Shown here piece after piece: positions 35,873 to 45,296 of a DNA stretch of 64,000 bases. A program made the position numbers and the translations under genes. The stretch's first letter is position 1; each line of letters starts with the position of its first letter. Origin of the DNA: Edaphobacter aggregans (lineage in GTDB: Bacteria > Acidobacteriota > Terriglobia > Terriglobales > Acidobacteriaceae); contig DZDJ01000011.1 of the NCBI GenBank assembly GCA_022736715.1, positions 16,493 to 80,492 of the forward strand. Direction: 5' to 3'. The notes beneath the pieces are model-generated. The model saw only the letters and a list, made by a program, of their open reading frames with translations, did no database searches and was not told the DNA's origin.

Positions 35873-36289
35873 ATGGCAAAGAAACCGCAACACACGACCG
35901 GCTACACGGACGACCACGCAAAGGCCGGTCTCGACACTCAATTTCCTGCAATTGAGACCTGGCAGAACCAGTTTCCAGCCTATGAGATTCTCGTCGACGA
36001 TCCGGAGTTCACCTCCGTCTGTCCCAAGACCGGCCTGCCGGACTTTGGCGCGCTGACCATCCGTTACATGCCGCGCAAGCGCTGCCTGGAACTGAAGTCG
36101 CTGAAGGAATATCTGTTCTGCTATCGCAGTCTGGGCATCTTCCAGGAGAACATCGTCAACCAGGTGCTGGAAGATGTGGTGAAGGCCTGTGACCCGGTGT
36201 GGGCCGTGGTCAAGGGGGATTTCCGCCCCCGCGGTGGCATTTCTACCATTGTGGAAGCCAGTTGGCCGCGCCCGAAGACGCGCAAATAG
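35873..36289 (+). CDS. queF: NADPH-dependent preQ0 reductase QueF
   Basis: Type I (short) QueF of 138 aa, reducing the nitrile of preQ0 to preQ1 for tRNA queuosine. The nucleophile Cys50 and the acid Asp57 lie in FTSVCPKTGLPDFG, and the substrate/NADPH motif is ELKSLKEYLFCYR. ATG 35873 gives the usual length; the frame also reaches back to 35828. No other queuosine genes adjoin it, and I see no preQ1 riboswitch in the 149-bp leader. Confidence 0.95.
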   Translation: MAKKPQHTTGYTDDHAKAGLDTQFPAIETWQNQFPAYEILVDDPEFTSVCPKTGLPDFGALTIRYMPRKRCLELKSLKEYLFCYRSLGIFQENIVNQVLEDVVKACDPVWAVVKGDFRPRGGISTIVEASWPRPKTRK

Positions 36290-36298
36290 ACTGGGCCC

Positions 36299-36322
36299 CT
36301 TCCGCGGAACGGAAGATTTTCC
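36299..36322 (+). terminator. Weak terminator after queF
   Basis: CTTCCG (36299-36304) pairs with CGGAAG (36310-36315) across CGGAA, followed by ATTTTCC. The short stem makes it a tentative call. Confidence 0.4.
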
Positions 36323-36379
36323 TGCAAATGCAGCAAAGAATTTCCGGCGCAGGCTGGTTGCCTGATATTCTTTGCCCGC

Positions 36380-37636
36380 ATGCCCTCCATTACTCAATCC
36401 ATGAGCCGTACTTCGGGCCGGTTGCGCGTCAAGGGCGCGTTCGTCGCGCTGGGACTGCTGACGTTGCTCAACTTTGTCAATTATCTGGACCGCTATGTGC
36501 TGCCCGGTGTACAGCCGCTGGTGCAGCGCGAGTTCCGGGTGAATGACGAGCGGATGGGCGCGCTCACCTTCGCCTTTTTCATCACCTATATGCTGGCGGC
36601 GCCGGTCACGGGCTGGCTGGGAGACCACTTTCCGCGCAAGCCGTTGATCCTGATGGGCACGCTGCTGTGGAGCGTGGCCACGCTCTTTACGGCGATGGTG
36701 CACAGCTACAGGGGACTTTACATCCGGCATGCCGTGGTGGGCATTGGCGAGGCCACATTCTGCATCTTCGCTCCCGCGGTACTGGCAGACTTCTTCCCGG
36801 ACGAGGAGCGCAACCGCATTCTGAGCATCTTTTATCTGGCGATTCCAGTGGGCGCTGCCATGGGCTATGTGGTGGGTGGTGTGCTGGGTTCCCGTTACGG
36901 ATGGCGCGCGCCTTTTTACGTGAGCGCTGTGCCAGGGCTGCTGCTGGCGTTGCTGATCCTGTTCTGGATGCGGGAGCCGGAGCGTGGTTCCAGCGAGCGG
37001 CTGACGCCTACAGCGGACCGCGCCACCTTTGCCGGACTGTTGCGCAACCGCGCCTACTGGTATGCCACGCTGGGGATGGCGATGATGGTCTTTACCATGG
37101 GCGGAATCTCCGTCTGGCTGCCGACCTTTCTGTATCGCCATGTTGGCTATTCGCTTTCCTCGGCCAATCAACTCCTGGGTGCGGTCACGGTGGTGGATGG
37201 CGTTGCAGGCACCTGGTTTGGCGGCTGGCTGGCGCAGCGCTGGATGCGGACAAACGATCAGGCGCTGTACCTGGTTTCTGCCTGGAGCATGCTGCTGGCG
37301 GTTCCGGGGGGACTTGTGGCCTTCTTTGGACCGCATTGGAGCGTGCTGCCGGGCATTGCCGTGGCGGAGTTTTTCCTGTTCATGAACACAGGGCCGCTGA
37401 ATGCCGCCATTGTGAATGCCGTCTCCGCAGAGGTGCGGTCCACGGCCATTGCCATTGAGTTGTTTGTGATTCATGCGCTGGGAGATGCACCCTCGCCGCG
37501 CATTATTGGCGCTGTGTCCGACCATAGCAGCCTGCAGATTGGGCTGGCAGTTACGCTGGTGACGATGCTGGTCTCGGCTGCGCTGCTCTTCCGCGGTGCG
37601 CGGTTCGCTCCGGAACTGCATCTGGCGGAAGCGTAA
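36380..37636 (+). CDS. Major facilitator superfamily transporter (Spinster-like)
   Basis: Twelve-helix MFS permease of 418 aa. The first helix has LLTLLNFVNYLDRYVLPGVQ, with the N-Y-x-D-R motif seen in Spinster and hexuronate-type members. The loop-2 motif is GWLGDHFPRKPLI, and GIGEATFCIFAPAVLADFFP follows. Spinster proteins move lipids or organic anions in other organisms; the substrate here is unknown. ATG 36380 or ATG 36401 may be the start. It lies 90 bp after queF and 74 bp before a glycosyltransferase gene, in the wider hopanoid area. Confidence 0.82.
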   Translation: MPSITQSMSRTSGRLRVKGAFVALGLLTLLNFVNYLDRYVLPGVQPLVQREFRVNDERMGALTFAFFITYMLAAPVTGWLGDHFPRKPLILMGTLLWSVATLFTAMVHSYRGLYIRHAVVGIGEATFCIFAPAVLADFFPDEERNRILSIFYLAIPVGAAMGYVVGGVLGSRYGWRAPFYVSAVPGLLLALLILFWMREPERGSSERLTPTADRATFAGLLRNRAYWYATLGMAMMVFTMGGISVWLPTFLYRHVGYSLSSANQLLGAVTVVDGVAGTWFGGWLAQRWMRTNDQALYLVSAWSMLLAVPGGLVAFFGPHWSVLPGIAVAEFFLFMNTGPLNAAIVNAVSAEVRSTAIAIELFVIHALGDAPSPRIIGAVSDHSSLQIGLAVTLVTMLVSAALLFRGARFAPELHLAEA

Positions 37637-37710
37637 ATGCTGGTGATGCGCGGCGCTGATGCGGCAAAACGGCATACATAGGACTGGCAAAAGCGGCATA
37701 CTGGAAAGGT

Positions 37711-38910
37711 ATGCACTTTTTTTTGAAGTATGGGCATCCTGTTTTGTTGTTTGTGGCCTGGGGAATTGCGGCGGCCTGGGCGTGGCGCGTATTGGCGGCA
37801 CTGTTGAATCTTTCGAAAGTTCCGGATCTGCTGCGAGCGGAATATGATACGTTGCCGGAAAAAGATGGCCGCCAGCCAACGCTGACGGTCATCGTTCCTG
37901 CAAAAAATGAAGGCAAGGATATAGAGGCGGCTCTGCGCTCGCTACTGCAGCAGGACTATCCGCATATGCAGGTGCTTGCCGTGAATGATCGCTCCACCGA
38001 TGCCACCGGCGAAATCATGGAGCATGTGGCGGCCAGCTCCGAGGGACGGCTGCGCGTGATCCACATCCGCGAACTGCCCGAAGGCTGGATGGGCAAGACG
38101 CATGCCATGGCCCTGGCTGCGCGGCAATGCGCGACCGACTGGATTCTGTTCACAGATGGCGATATTTTCTATCGCACGGACGCGATTCGGCGCACGCTGG
38201 CGATGGCGGAACAGAGCCGCGCAGACCATCTGGTCGTTTTTCCCACCATGATTCTGCGCAACTGGGGCGAGCGGATGATGCTTTCGTTCTTCCAGAGCAT
38301 CACGGTGTGGGCATCGCGGCCCTGGCGCATTGCCGACCCCGAATCCAAGCGCGACTACATCGGTATTGGCGCCTTCAATATGATCCGCCGGGAGGTGTAT
38401 CAGGCGATTGGCGGTTATGAGTCGCTGCGGATGGAAGTGCTGGAAGACGTGCGGCTCGGCTACAAGGTGAAGCAGGCCGGCTATGCGCAGCGGGTTGGCT
38501 TTGGACGTGGACTGGTGAATGTGCACTGGGCCTCGGGCGCGTTTGGCATTGTGAATGTGCTGACGAAAAACATGTTCTCCGCCTTCCGCTTCCGTCCCGG
38601 GCTGCTGATGCTGGCCTGTGTGTGGATGCTGCTCTTCTGCCTGGCTCCGTTCCTCGGCGTCTTTACGTCTGGCGGGCTGCAACTGGCCTGCGCCTTTACG
38701 CTGCTGGCCGTGCTGCTGGCTTACTGGGCGTATGCGCCGCGTAGCGGCATCCACTGGATTTATGTGCTTACTTATCCCCTCAGCACCAGCCTGTTCATCT
38801 ACACGCTGCTGCGCTCCATGCTGACGACGCTGGTGCAGGGCGGCGTTATCTGGCGTGGCACGCTGTATCCGCTGAAGGAGCTGCGCAAGAACGCCGGGCC
38901 GCTGTGGTAA
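37711..38910 (+). CDS. Membrane-bound family-2 glycosyltransferase, HpnB/CrtQ-like
   Basis: GT-A fold glycosyltransferase of 399 aa. An N-terminal membrane helix precedes the catalytic domain: VIVPAKNEGKDIEAALRSLL, VNDRSTDATGE, the acceptor segment LPEGWMGKTHAMALAA, the metal-binding FTDGDIFY, and the ED base in LEDVRLGYKVK. Three or four helices follow at the C-terminus. The G-W-x-G-K segment and layout match HpnB and CrtQ-type enzymes that glycosylate polyterpenoids. The location near the hopanoid genes supports HpnB, but HpnB function is itself poorly known, so no symbol is assigned. Confidence 0.8.
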   Translation: MHFFLKYGHPVLLFVAWGIAAAWAWRVLAALLNLSKVPDLLRAEYDTLPEKDGRQPTLTVIVPAKNEGKDIEAALRSLLQQDYPHMQVLAVNDRSTDATGEIMEHVAASSEGRLRVIHIRELPEGWMGKTHAMALAARQCATDWILFTDGDIFYRTDAIRRTLAMAEQSRADHLVVFPTMILRNWGERMMLSFFQSITVWASRPWRIADPESKRDYIGIGAFNMIRREVYQAIGGYESLRMEVLEDVRLGYKVKQAGYAQRVGFGRGLVNVHWASGAFGIVNVLTKNMFSAFRFRPGLLMLACVWMLLFCLAPFLGVFTSGGLQLACAFTLLAVLLAYWAYAPRSGIHWIYVLTYPLSTSLFIYTLLRSMLTTLVQGGVIWRGTLYPLKELRKNAGPLW

Positions 38911-38911
38911 A

Positions 38912-38945
38912 GAAAATGGCATGGCGTAGGGCCATGCCATTTTCC
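38912..38945 (+). terminator. Long hairpin terminator after the glycosyltransferase
   Basis: A perfect 14-bp inverted repeat (GAAAATGGCATGGC at 38912-38925, its complement at 38931-38944) surrounds GTAGG. The A/T ends let it serve both the plus-strand gene and, 130 bp on, ispG from the minus strand. Confidence 0.8.
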
Positions 38946-39076
38946 GGATGCTTCCGCCGGTTTATAGCGATTTTCCAGTTGGTGTAGAGGAAACGCGATG
39001 CCCTGAAATGGCTTTTTTCTCAAGAAAAAGCCATCCTGCATATTCTTTGAAACTCCACGAAAACTGGAGAACCGCT

Positions 39077-40318
39077 CTAGTGTGTTGCTGCCAGCTCCTC
39101 TTTCCTGCCGTAGCGGGCTTCCACATACTCATCCAGAATGACCTTGAACTCGGCCACAATGTTGTCGCCGCGCAGGGTGGTCTTCAGCTTGCCATCTACG
39201 TAAACCGGGGCGACGGGATCTTCAAACGTGCCGGGTAGAGAGATGCCGATGTTGGCGTGCTTGCTTTCGCCGGGCCCGTTCACCACGCAGCCCATTACGG
39301 CGAGCTTCATCTCTTCTACGCCAGGGTAGCGGGTCTTCCACTCCGGCATGCTTTCGCGCAGATGGCCCTGCACCTGTTCGGCAAGTTGCTGGAAGTAGGT
39401 ACTGGTGGTGCGTCCGCAGCCGGGGCAGGCCGTTACCTGTGGCGTAAAGCTGCGGATGCTGAGGGACTGCAGAATCTGCTGGCCGCAGCGGACTTCCTCT
39501 GAGCGGTCGCCGCCGGGTGTGGGCGTCAGAGAAACGCGGATGGTGTCGCCAATGCCATTGAGCAGCAGCGGCGCCAGTCCGGCAGTGGAGGCCACAATGC
39601 CTTTCATGCCCATGCCGGCTTCCGTCAGGCCCAAGTGCAGTGCGTAGTCGCAGCGCGAGGCCAGCGAACTGTAGACATCGATCAGATCGCGCACGCCAGA
39701 GACCTTGGCGCTCAGGATAATCTGGTCGCGGCGCAGGCCGTAGCGCTCGGCGGCAGCGGCGTTGTCCAGCGCGCTGACCACCATGGCCTCCATCATCACG
39801 TCACGGGCATCCAGCGGCTGGGTCAGCCTGGAATTCTCATCCATCATGCGCGTCAGCAGGGCCTGATCCAGCGAACCCCAGTTGACGCCAATGCGTACGG
39901 GCTTCTGGTTTTCCACGGCGCACTCCACCATGGTGCGGAAGTTGTCGTCGTCCTTGCGGCCGATGGAGACATTGCCGGGATTGATGCGATATTTGGCCAG
40001 CGCCCTGGCACAGTCCGGATACTTCTTCAGCAGCAGATGGCCGTTGTAGTGAAAGTCGCCGATGATGGGCGTGGTCCAGCCCTTTTTGGCAATGCCTTCC
40101 ACGATGTAGGGAACGGCCCGGGCGGCGTCGTCATTGTTGACGGTGACGCGCACCATCTCGGAGCCGGCGCGGGCGAGCGCGGCAACCTGCTGGATGGTGC
40201 TTTCCACGTCCGCAGTGTCAGTGTTGGTCATCGACTGCACGATGACCGGACAGTCTGACCCCACGAGAACGTTGCCAATTTTGACAGAGACGGACTTGCG
40301 ACGGTTGATCTGCGGCAT
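39077..40318 (-). CDS. ispG: 4-hydroxy-3-methylbut-2-en-1-yl diphosphate synthase IspG
   Basis: Penultimate MEP-pathway enzyme (413 aa), a 4Fe-4S protein. The TIM-barrel part begins [20 protein letters not shown]. The cluster cysteines are in [11 protein letters not shown] and in [16 protein letters not shown], together with the Glu of that motif. It is the two-domain bacterial form. It lies beyond the hopanoid genes on the opposite flank from ispH, so both iron-sulfur enzymes of the MEP pathway border the block. ATG 40318. Confidence 0.95.
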   Translation of the reverse strand: MPQINRRKSVSVKIGNVLVGSDCPVIVQSMTNTDTADVESTIQQVAALARAGSEMVRVTVNNDDAARAVPYIVEGIAKKGWTTPIIGDFHYNGHLLLKKYPDCARALAKYRINPGNVSIGRKDDDNFRTMVECAVENQKPVRIGVNWGSLDQALLTRMMDENSRLTQPLDARDVMMEAMVVSALDNAAAAERYGLRRDQIILSAKVSGVRDLIDVYSSLASRCDYALHLGLTEAGMGMKGIVASTAGLAPLLLNGIGDTIRVSLTPTPGGDRSEEVRCGQQILQSLSIRSFTPQVTACPGCGRTTSTYFQQLAEQVQGHLRESMPEWKTRYPGVEEMKLAVMGCVVNGPGESKHANIGISLPGTFEDPVAPVYVDGKLKTTLRGDNIVAEFKVILDEYVEARYGRKEELAATH

Positions 40319-40388
40319 AAATTTCTCTTTCCTCAGTTTACGGCATTTTGCAGCAGAACGGCTGCAACCGGCTCTCTATACTAAAGTT

Positions 40389-41033
40389 GTGCCTGTCAAA
40401 TCAGAAATCCCGGAATATCTTGCTCCGAAATATATCCCTTCTGCGCGGTTTACGCTGGCGCTGGAGTTTGCCACAGCGCTGCATGGCCGCCAGCAGCGGA
40501 AGCGCACCGGCGTGCCGTATGTGGCACATCTGCTGGATGTTTGCAGTATTGTGATGCAGGCCGACGGTGACGAGGAGCAGGCTATTGCCGCTCTGCTGCA
40601 CGATGCGCCGGAGGACCAGGGCGGACTGGAGACGCTGCACATGATCCGGCGGCTCTTCGGCAAACGTGTTTCGACCATTGTGAAGGACTGCACGGATTCC
40701 TACGACGGGGAAGAGGACGGACTGTGCTGGCGCGAGCGCAAGCAGGCGCATGTGACGCACTTCCGCGAGCACGGGCTGGCGGAAAGCTGCCTGGTGTATG
40801 CGGCGGACAAGCTGGCCAACAGCCGCTCCATGCTGCGCGATCTGCGACGCTATGGCTCCGATGTATGGCAGTTGTTCAGCGGTGGCCGCGAAGACACGCT
40901 GTGGTATCTGGAGTCGCTGAGCCAGACCTTTCGCGAGCGGGTACGCGAGGACGCCGGGCGGCTGGCTCCCGGCAATACGCTGGAAGTGCTGGATGAGTTG
41001 AACCGTGCGATTGCGGAGATGAAAACGTACTAA
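40389..41033 (+). CDS. HD-domain metal-dependent phosphohydrolase (RelA/SpoT hydrolase-like)
   Basis: A protein of about 214 aa with the metal-binding histidines and HD pair of (p)ppGpp hydrolase-like domains: RTGVPYVAHLLDV, then AALLHDAPEDQG, then the later ADKLANSRSMLRDL. It lacks a synthetase or regulatory domain, so it may be a small alarmone or nucleotide hydrolase; the substrate is not proven. The most likely start is GTG 40389. Longer in-frame starts would run into the divergent ispG. The tRNA gene follows after 51 bp. Confidence 0.8.
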   Translation: MPVKSEIPEYLAPKYIPSARFTLALEFATALHGRQQRKRTGVPYVAHLLDVCSIVMQADGDEEQAIAALLHDAPEDQGGLETLHMIRRLFGKRVSTIVKDCTDSYDGEEDGLCWRERKQAHVTHFREHGLAESCLVYAADKLANSRSMLRDLRRYGSDVWQLFSGGREDTLWYLESLSQTFRERVREDAGRLAPGNTLEVLDELNRAIAEMKTY

Positions 41034-41084
41034 GAAGAGCTGGTGCGGATTTACAGCCGCTCATCGTTATAGAATCAGATTATC

Positions 41085-41161
41085 GGCCCGGTAGCTCAGT
41101 TGCATAGAGCAGCGCACTCCTAACGCGAAGGTCGCAGGTTGGACTCCTGCCCGGGCCACCA
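41085..41161 (+). tRNA. tRNA-Arg (anticodon CCT) with unusual D- and T-loops
   Basis: A 77-nt cloverleaf with encoded CCA: acceptor GGCCCGG/CCGGGCC, D-stem GCTC/GAGC, anticodon loop CTCCTAA (anticodon 41119-41121) and T-stem GCAGG/CCTGC. Odd points: D-loop AGTTGCATA has C where G19 belongs (41103) and T-loop TTGGACT has G where C56 belongs (41141), a compensatory swap. The anticodon stem has mismatches at 27-43 (G-A) and 31-39 (A-C). Confidence 0.92.
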
Positions 41162-41330
41162 TTTCATCAACAAAATAAAGTGCTTATAGGGCGATCGACC
41201 CGGCCGGCCGGCAGTCATCATCGTTTGGTACACCTTCCCACGCTGCAGCCCATTGCATAAATAACCAAGTGGCCCGTTGCGACGATTGCCCGCGCCAACC
41301 AGGAGTCTCCGTGGCACTGCCAGGGGAAAC

Positions 41331-42500
41331 TTACGTGTTGCGCAGACGACGGCACGCCTCCTGCAGATCTGCGTCCTTTTTGGCAAAGCAGAAGCGGAGC
41401 AGATTTTCTCCATTGCCGCTGCCGAAGAAGGCCGTGCCCGCTACGGCCGCGATGCCAGTGTCCTTCAGCAATTGTCGCGCCTTGATTTTGGCGGTGGCGC
41501 CTGGAATGCGGGAGGAGTCTGCCAGCACGTAGTAGGCGCCCTGCGGAACTGAGGGTGTCAGTCCGGCTTCGGCGAGCGCAGTGCAGAGGGTGTTGCGCTT
41601 CTGCTCGTAGTCCTGCGACATCTCCGTGTAGAAATGGTCCGGAAGTGCCAGCAGGCCGGCTGCGGCTCCGTGTTGCAGCGGAGACGGAGCGCAGACGTAA
41701 GTGAGATCGTGAAAGTAGCCGATGGAGGGAATCCACCGTTCGCTGGCCGTGAGGTAGCCAAGACGCCAGCCGGTGACGCTGAAGGTTTTGGAAAATCCGG
41801 AGATGGTGATGGTGCGTTCCGCCATGCCGGGCAGGGTTGCTGGGCTGATATGCTGCGTGCCGTCGTAAAGGAAGTATTCGTAAATCTCGTCGGTAAAGAC
41901 GAAGAGATTGGCCCCGATGGCGATGTCGGCGAGGGACTCCAGCTCTTTGCGAAAAAAAACTTTGCCGCTTGGGTTGCCCGGCGAGTTCAGAATAATGGCC
42001 CTGGTACGTGATGTGAGGGCGGCCTCTACGGCACGCAGATCCAGTTGCCAGTCAGGAGCCTGCATAGGAACGAAAACGGGCTTTATGCGAAGCGAGAGCA
42101 GCGTGCTGGCATGGTAGCCGTAGCAGGGTTCAAAAATGATGACCTCATCCCCAGGATTGAGCAGCGCCAGGCAGGCGGCGTAGAGCGCTCCGGTGGCGCC
42201 GGAGGTGACCAGCACCTGGGTGTCCGGGTTGGCGGTAATGCCGTTGTAGTGAGCAAGTTTTTGCGCGATGGCCGTTCGCAGTGTGCTGATTCCGTCCAGC
42301 CGGGTATAGGTGTTGAAGCCATCGCGGATGGCGGCAAGAGCTGCTTCGACAACCGGCGCAGGCGGGTCAGTGTCGCATACGCCCTGCGCCATGTTGATAC
42401 CGTTGATGGCAGCACATTCTACCGTCATGGAACGGATTTCCGATTGAATGATGGCGGGGGAAATATCGCTCAACTGCAACGGCGTGGACGTAGTGGGCAT
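41331..42500 (-). CDS. PLP-dependent aminotransferase, class I/II
   Basis: Fold-type I aminotransferase of 389 aa. PLP contacts are TSGATGALYAAC, NSPGNPSGKV, FTDEIYEYF and the Schiff-base Lys in SGFSKTFSVTGWRLGY; the substrate-carboxylate Arg is in NLLRFCFAKK. It resembles the methionine/kynurenine-type group (YbdL-like) as well as aspartate aminotransferases, so the amino donor is not assigned. It lies alone on the minus strand downstream of lon, separated by a terminator. ATG 42500. Confidence 0.88.
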   Translation of the reverse strand: MPTTSTPLQLSDISPAIIQSEIRSMTVECAAINGINMAQGVCDTDPPAPVVEAALAAIRDGFNTYTRLDGISTLRTAIAQKLAHYNGITANPDTQVLVTSGATGALYAACLALLNPGDEVIIFEPCYGYHASTLLSLRIKPVFVPMQAPDWQLDLRAVEAALTSRTRAIILNSPGNPSGKVFFRKELESLADIAIGANLFVFTDEIYEYFLYDGTQHISPATLPGMAERTITISGFSKTFSVTGWRLGYLTASERWIPSIGYFHDLTYVCAPSPLQHGAAAGLLALPDHFYTEMSQDYEQKRNTLCTALAEAGLTPSVPQGAYYVLADSSRIPGATAKIKARQLLKDTGIAAVAGTAFFGSGNGENLLRFCFAKKDADLQEACRRLRNT

Positions 42501-42539
42501 ACAGACTCCGGTCTGGCAGAATTCGAATTACGGCAGAGA

Positions 42540-42573
42540 GAAGAAAGCGAGGCCGATTTCCGAAAGCCGGCCT
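42540..42573 (-). terminator. Terminator of lon
   Basis: On the minus strand AGGCCG (42573-42568) pairs with CGGCCT (42555-42550), with an inner TTTC/GAAA stem, followed by CGCTTTCTTCTC. It lies between the lon stop and the aminotransferase start. Confidence 0.7.
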
Positions 42574-42599
42574 TATCCGTGTGTCTGCACTTCCAGAGG

Positions 42600-45029
42600 C
42601 TACTGATGCGCAACCGGCTGCTTGCTGCCAGATGTGGGCGGAGCGGGAACTGCCAGCGATTCCGGCGCTTCTTCCTTCAACTCTGGCAGTGGGCCTTCCA
42701 GCGCCAGCCGGAGCACTTCATCCATCTGCTCGACAAAATGCAGCTTCATGGAAGTCTTGAGCAGCTCCGGCAGGTCTGCAAGATCTTTCTCGTTTTCCTT
42801 GCAGAGAACCGCCTCAAAGATGCCGGCGCGGTGGGCTGCCAGCAGCTTTTCCTTCAGTCCGCCAATGGGAAGCACTTTGCCGCGCAGGGTGATCTCTCCG
42901 GTCATGGCAATGTCGCGGCGCACTGGAATTTTAGTGAGCGCGCTGGCCAGGCCGGTGGCAATGGTGATGCCAGCGGAGGGGCCGTCCTTGGGAATAGCGC
43001 CCTCGGGCACATGCACGTGAATGTCCACGTTGCGGTAGAAATCACGCGACAGGCCAAGCTGGTTGGCGCGCGAACGGATGTAGCTGAGCGCGGCCTGCGC
43101 CGATTCCTGCATCACATCGCCAAGCTGGCCGGTGAGTGTGAGCTTGCCTTTGCCATCGAGCACCTGCACTTCTGTGGACAGGATGCTGCCGCCAACTTCT
43201 GTCCAGGCAAGGCCGGTGACCAGGCCCACTTCGCTCTTTTCGTGCAGTTGCGAGTCGCGGAACTTTGCCACGCCAAGAAATTCAGAGACATTCCCGGCAG
43301 TGATCTCTTCCTTGTGTTTGTTGCCATTCTTTACCACGCGGCGGGCCACCTTGCGGCAGACATTGCCGATCTCGCGCTCCAGATTACGGACGCCAGCCTC
43401 GCGTGTATACGAGCGGATGATCTCTTTCAGCGCATCATCTGCAAACATAATTTGCTTCTCCGTCAGGCCGGTGGCTTCGCGCTGCTTTTTGAGCAGGTAC
43501 TGCTTGGCGATCTCCAGCTTTTCCAACTCGGTATATCCGTGCAGACGCAGAATTTCCATGCGGTCCTGCAGCGGGCCGGGGATGGTGTGGAGCACGTTGG
43601 CTGTAGCAACGAAGAGCACCTGCGACAGGTCATATTCCACGTCGAGGTAGTGGTCCTGAAAGCTGGTGTTCTGCTCCGGATCCAGCACTTCCAGCAGCGC
43701 CGAGGCCGGATCGCCGCGAAAGTCGGAGGCCATCTTGTCGATTTCGTCGAGCATGAACACAGGATTGCGTGTTCCGGCCTTTTTCATCGACTGGATGATC
43801 TGGCCGGGAAGTGCGCCAATGTAAGTCCGCCGGTGGCCGCGGATTTCCGCTTCATCACGCACGCCGCCTAACGACATGCGGACAAACTTGCGGCCCGTTG
43901 CCTTGGCGATCGACATCCCCAGAGAGGTTTTGCCAACACCCGGAGGTCCGACAAAGCAGAGAATGGAGCCCTTGGGATTCTTCACCAGCTGGCGCACCGC
44001 CAGGAACTCCAGGATGCGCTCCTTGATTTTTTCCAGCCCGTAATGGTCTTGATTCAGGATTTTTTCCGCATGGTCAATGCTGCGGATTTCCTTGGATTTT
44101 TTCTTCCACGGAACGGCCAGCAGCCAGTCCAGATAATTGCGGGAAACGGTCGACTCGGCCGACATTGGCGGCATGGCTTCCAGCTTCTTCAGTTCCTGGA
44201 TGGCCTTGTCAAAAACCTCCTTCGGCATTCCGGCGGTTTCAATCTTCTTTTTCAGCTCATCAAATTCTGATTTTTCTCCGCGGCCCAGTTCCTTCTGGAT
44301 GGCCTTGATTTTTTCGTTGAGGTAGTACTCTTTCTGGGCGCGCTCCATCTGCCGCTTCACGCGCGACTGGATGCTGCGGTCCATGTTCAGCTTTTCAATT
44401 TCAATGTCCAGCACTTCACCCACGCGCACCAGCCGCGACTCGGTGTTGAAGATGTCCAGCAGACCCTGCTTTTCTTCAATGGTGAGTTGCAGATTGGCGG
44501 CAATAGTGTCGGCCAGCTTGGCGGGCTCGTCCATGCGGACGGCGGCAATCATGGTTTCGTAATTGAGCGACTGCTGCAGCTTGACGTACTGCTCGAAGAG
44601 GGAAGAGACGCGCTGCATCAACTGCTCGATGGCCGGGGTGATCTCAATGGGAGCATTGGCCGTGCGCACGGTGGCGACAAAGAAGCCATCGGAGTCGGTA
44701 ATCTCGATGGCCTTGGCGCGCTCAACACCCTCTACTAGCACCTTGATGTTGCCGTCGGGCATTTTGACGCTTTGCACGATGTTGCCGATGGTGCCGGTGG
44801 TGTAAATGTCCTCCGGCCGCGGCTCGTCAATGGAGGCGTCATGCTGGGTGGCGAGGAAGATTTTGCGGTCGCCGGTCAGGGCCTCTTCCAGCGCACGAAC
44901 GCTGGATTCGCGCCCGACAACAAAGGGCGTCATCATGAACGGGAAGATGACCATGTCCCGGATCGGCATCATGGGCAGTTTGCGCGCTTCGCCGAGCTCT
45001 TTTTCTTTGGTCGTCGTTGGTGTGGCCAT
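42600..45029 (-). CDS. lon: ATP-dependent protease Lon
   Basis: Cytosolic AAA+ serine protease of 809 aa. The N-terminal substrate domain begins [19 protein letters not shown]. Walker A is GPPGVGKT and Walker B is [10 protein letters not shown]. The protease domain carries the Ser-Lys dyad: Ser685 in PKDGPSAG and the Lys in [13 protein letters not shown] 45029 has AGGGGGACTGG directly before it; the open frame extends 64 codons upstream but through the promoter region. A Pro/Ala-rich tail ([16 protein letters not shown]) extends the C-terminus. The promoter shows an inverted repeat over the -10 box. Confidence 0.96.
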   Translation of the reverse strand: MATPTTTKEKELGEARKLPMMPIRDMVIFPFMMTPFVVGRESSVRALEEALTGDRKIFLATQHDASIDEPRPEDIYTTGTIGNIVQSVKMPDGNIKVLVEGVERAKAIEITDSDGFFVATVRTANAPIEITPAIEQLMQRVSSLFEQYVKLQQSLNYETMIAAVRMDEPAKLADTIAANLQLTIEEKQGLLDIFNTESRLVRVGEVLDIEIEKLNMDRSIQSRVKRQMERAQKEYYLNEKIKAIQKELGRGEKSEFDELKKKIETAGMPKEVFDKAIQELKKLEAMPPMSAESTVSRNYLDWLLAVPWKKKSKEIRSIDHAEKILNQDHYGLEKIKERILEFLAVRQLVKNPKGSILCFVGPPGVGKTSLGMSIAKATGRKFVRMSLGGVRDEAEIRGHRRTYIGALPGQIIQSMKKAGTRNPVFMLDEIDKMASDFRGDPASALLEVLDPEQNTSFQDHYLDVEYDLSQVLFVATANVLHTIPGPLQDRMEILRLHGYTELEKLEIAKQYLLKKQREATGLTEKQIMFADDALKEIIRSYTREAGVRNLEREIGNVCRKVARRVVKNGNKHKEEITAGNVSEFLGVAKFRDSQLHEKSEVGLVTGLAWTEVGGSILSTEVQVLDGKGKLTLTGQLGDVMQESAQAALSYIRSRANQLGLSRDFYRNVDIHVHVPEGAIPKDGPSAGITIATGLASALTKIPVRRDIAMTGEITLRGKVLPIGGLKEKLLAAHRAGIFEAVLCKENEKDLADLPELLKTSMKLHFVEQMDEVLRLALEGPLPELKEEAPESLAVPAPPTSGSKQPVAHQ

Positions 45030-45064
45030 CCAGTCCCCCTGGGTGAAAAACCTTGCATTCTTTT

Positions 45065-45099
45065 GGATGCGCCGCAGTATAAGACGGTGCAGCGCATCC
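45065..45099 (-). promoter_or_regulatory. lon promoter -10 box inside an inverted repeat
   Basis: On the minus strand a TATACT -10 box (45081-45076) lies between the halves of a perfect 8-bp inverted repeat, GGATGCGC and GCGCATCC (45092-45099 and 45065-45072), 19 bp apart. No good -35 box is found at 16-18 bp. Transcription would start about 40 bp before the lon ATG. The layout suits a dimeric regulator covering the promoter. Confidence 0.5.
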
Positions 45100-45296
45100 T
45101 TCGCCGAAAGGCCAGAACACTTGATTGAGATTGTAATGCGTTGGTCTGGGAATTTGTTGCGGCACCTGTGGATTGCGTGGTATCGCCAACACAAAACAGT
45201 GGAATGGCTTGCGGGAAACAAGAGCTGTGTTGTACGTCACAGTTTGGCGGCTGGTGGGCCGCTTAGGCTGACAGGTGAAAGTTGAGGCCCTGCACC

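Noticed and set aside
35771-37879. 702-codon open frame on the minus strand
   Set aside because: It is antisense to queF and the MFS gene, both clear families. Its protein is rich in Arg, His and Gln, as expected for a shadow frame in G+C-rich DNA.
42045-43871. 608-codon open frame on the plus strand
   Set aside because: Antisense to the aminotransferase and lon, crossing the gap and the lon terminator. Not a gene.
45030-45296. CIRCE or HspR (HAIR) element controlling lon
   Set aside because: Neither consensus is present. The inverted repeat found has a different sequence.
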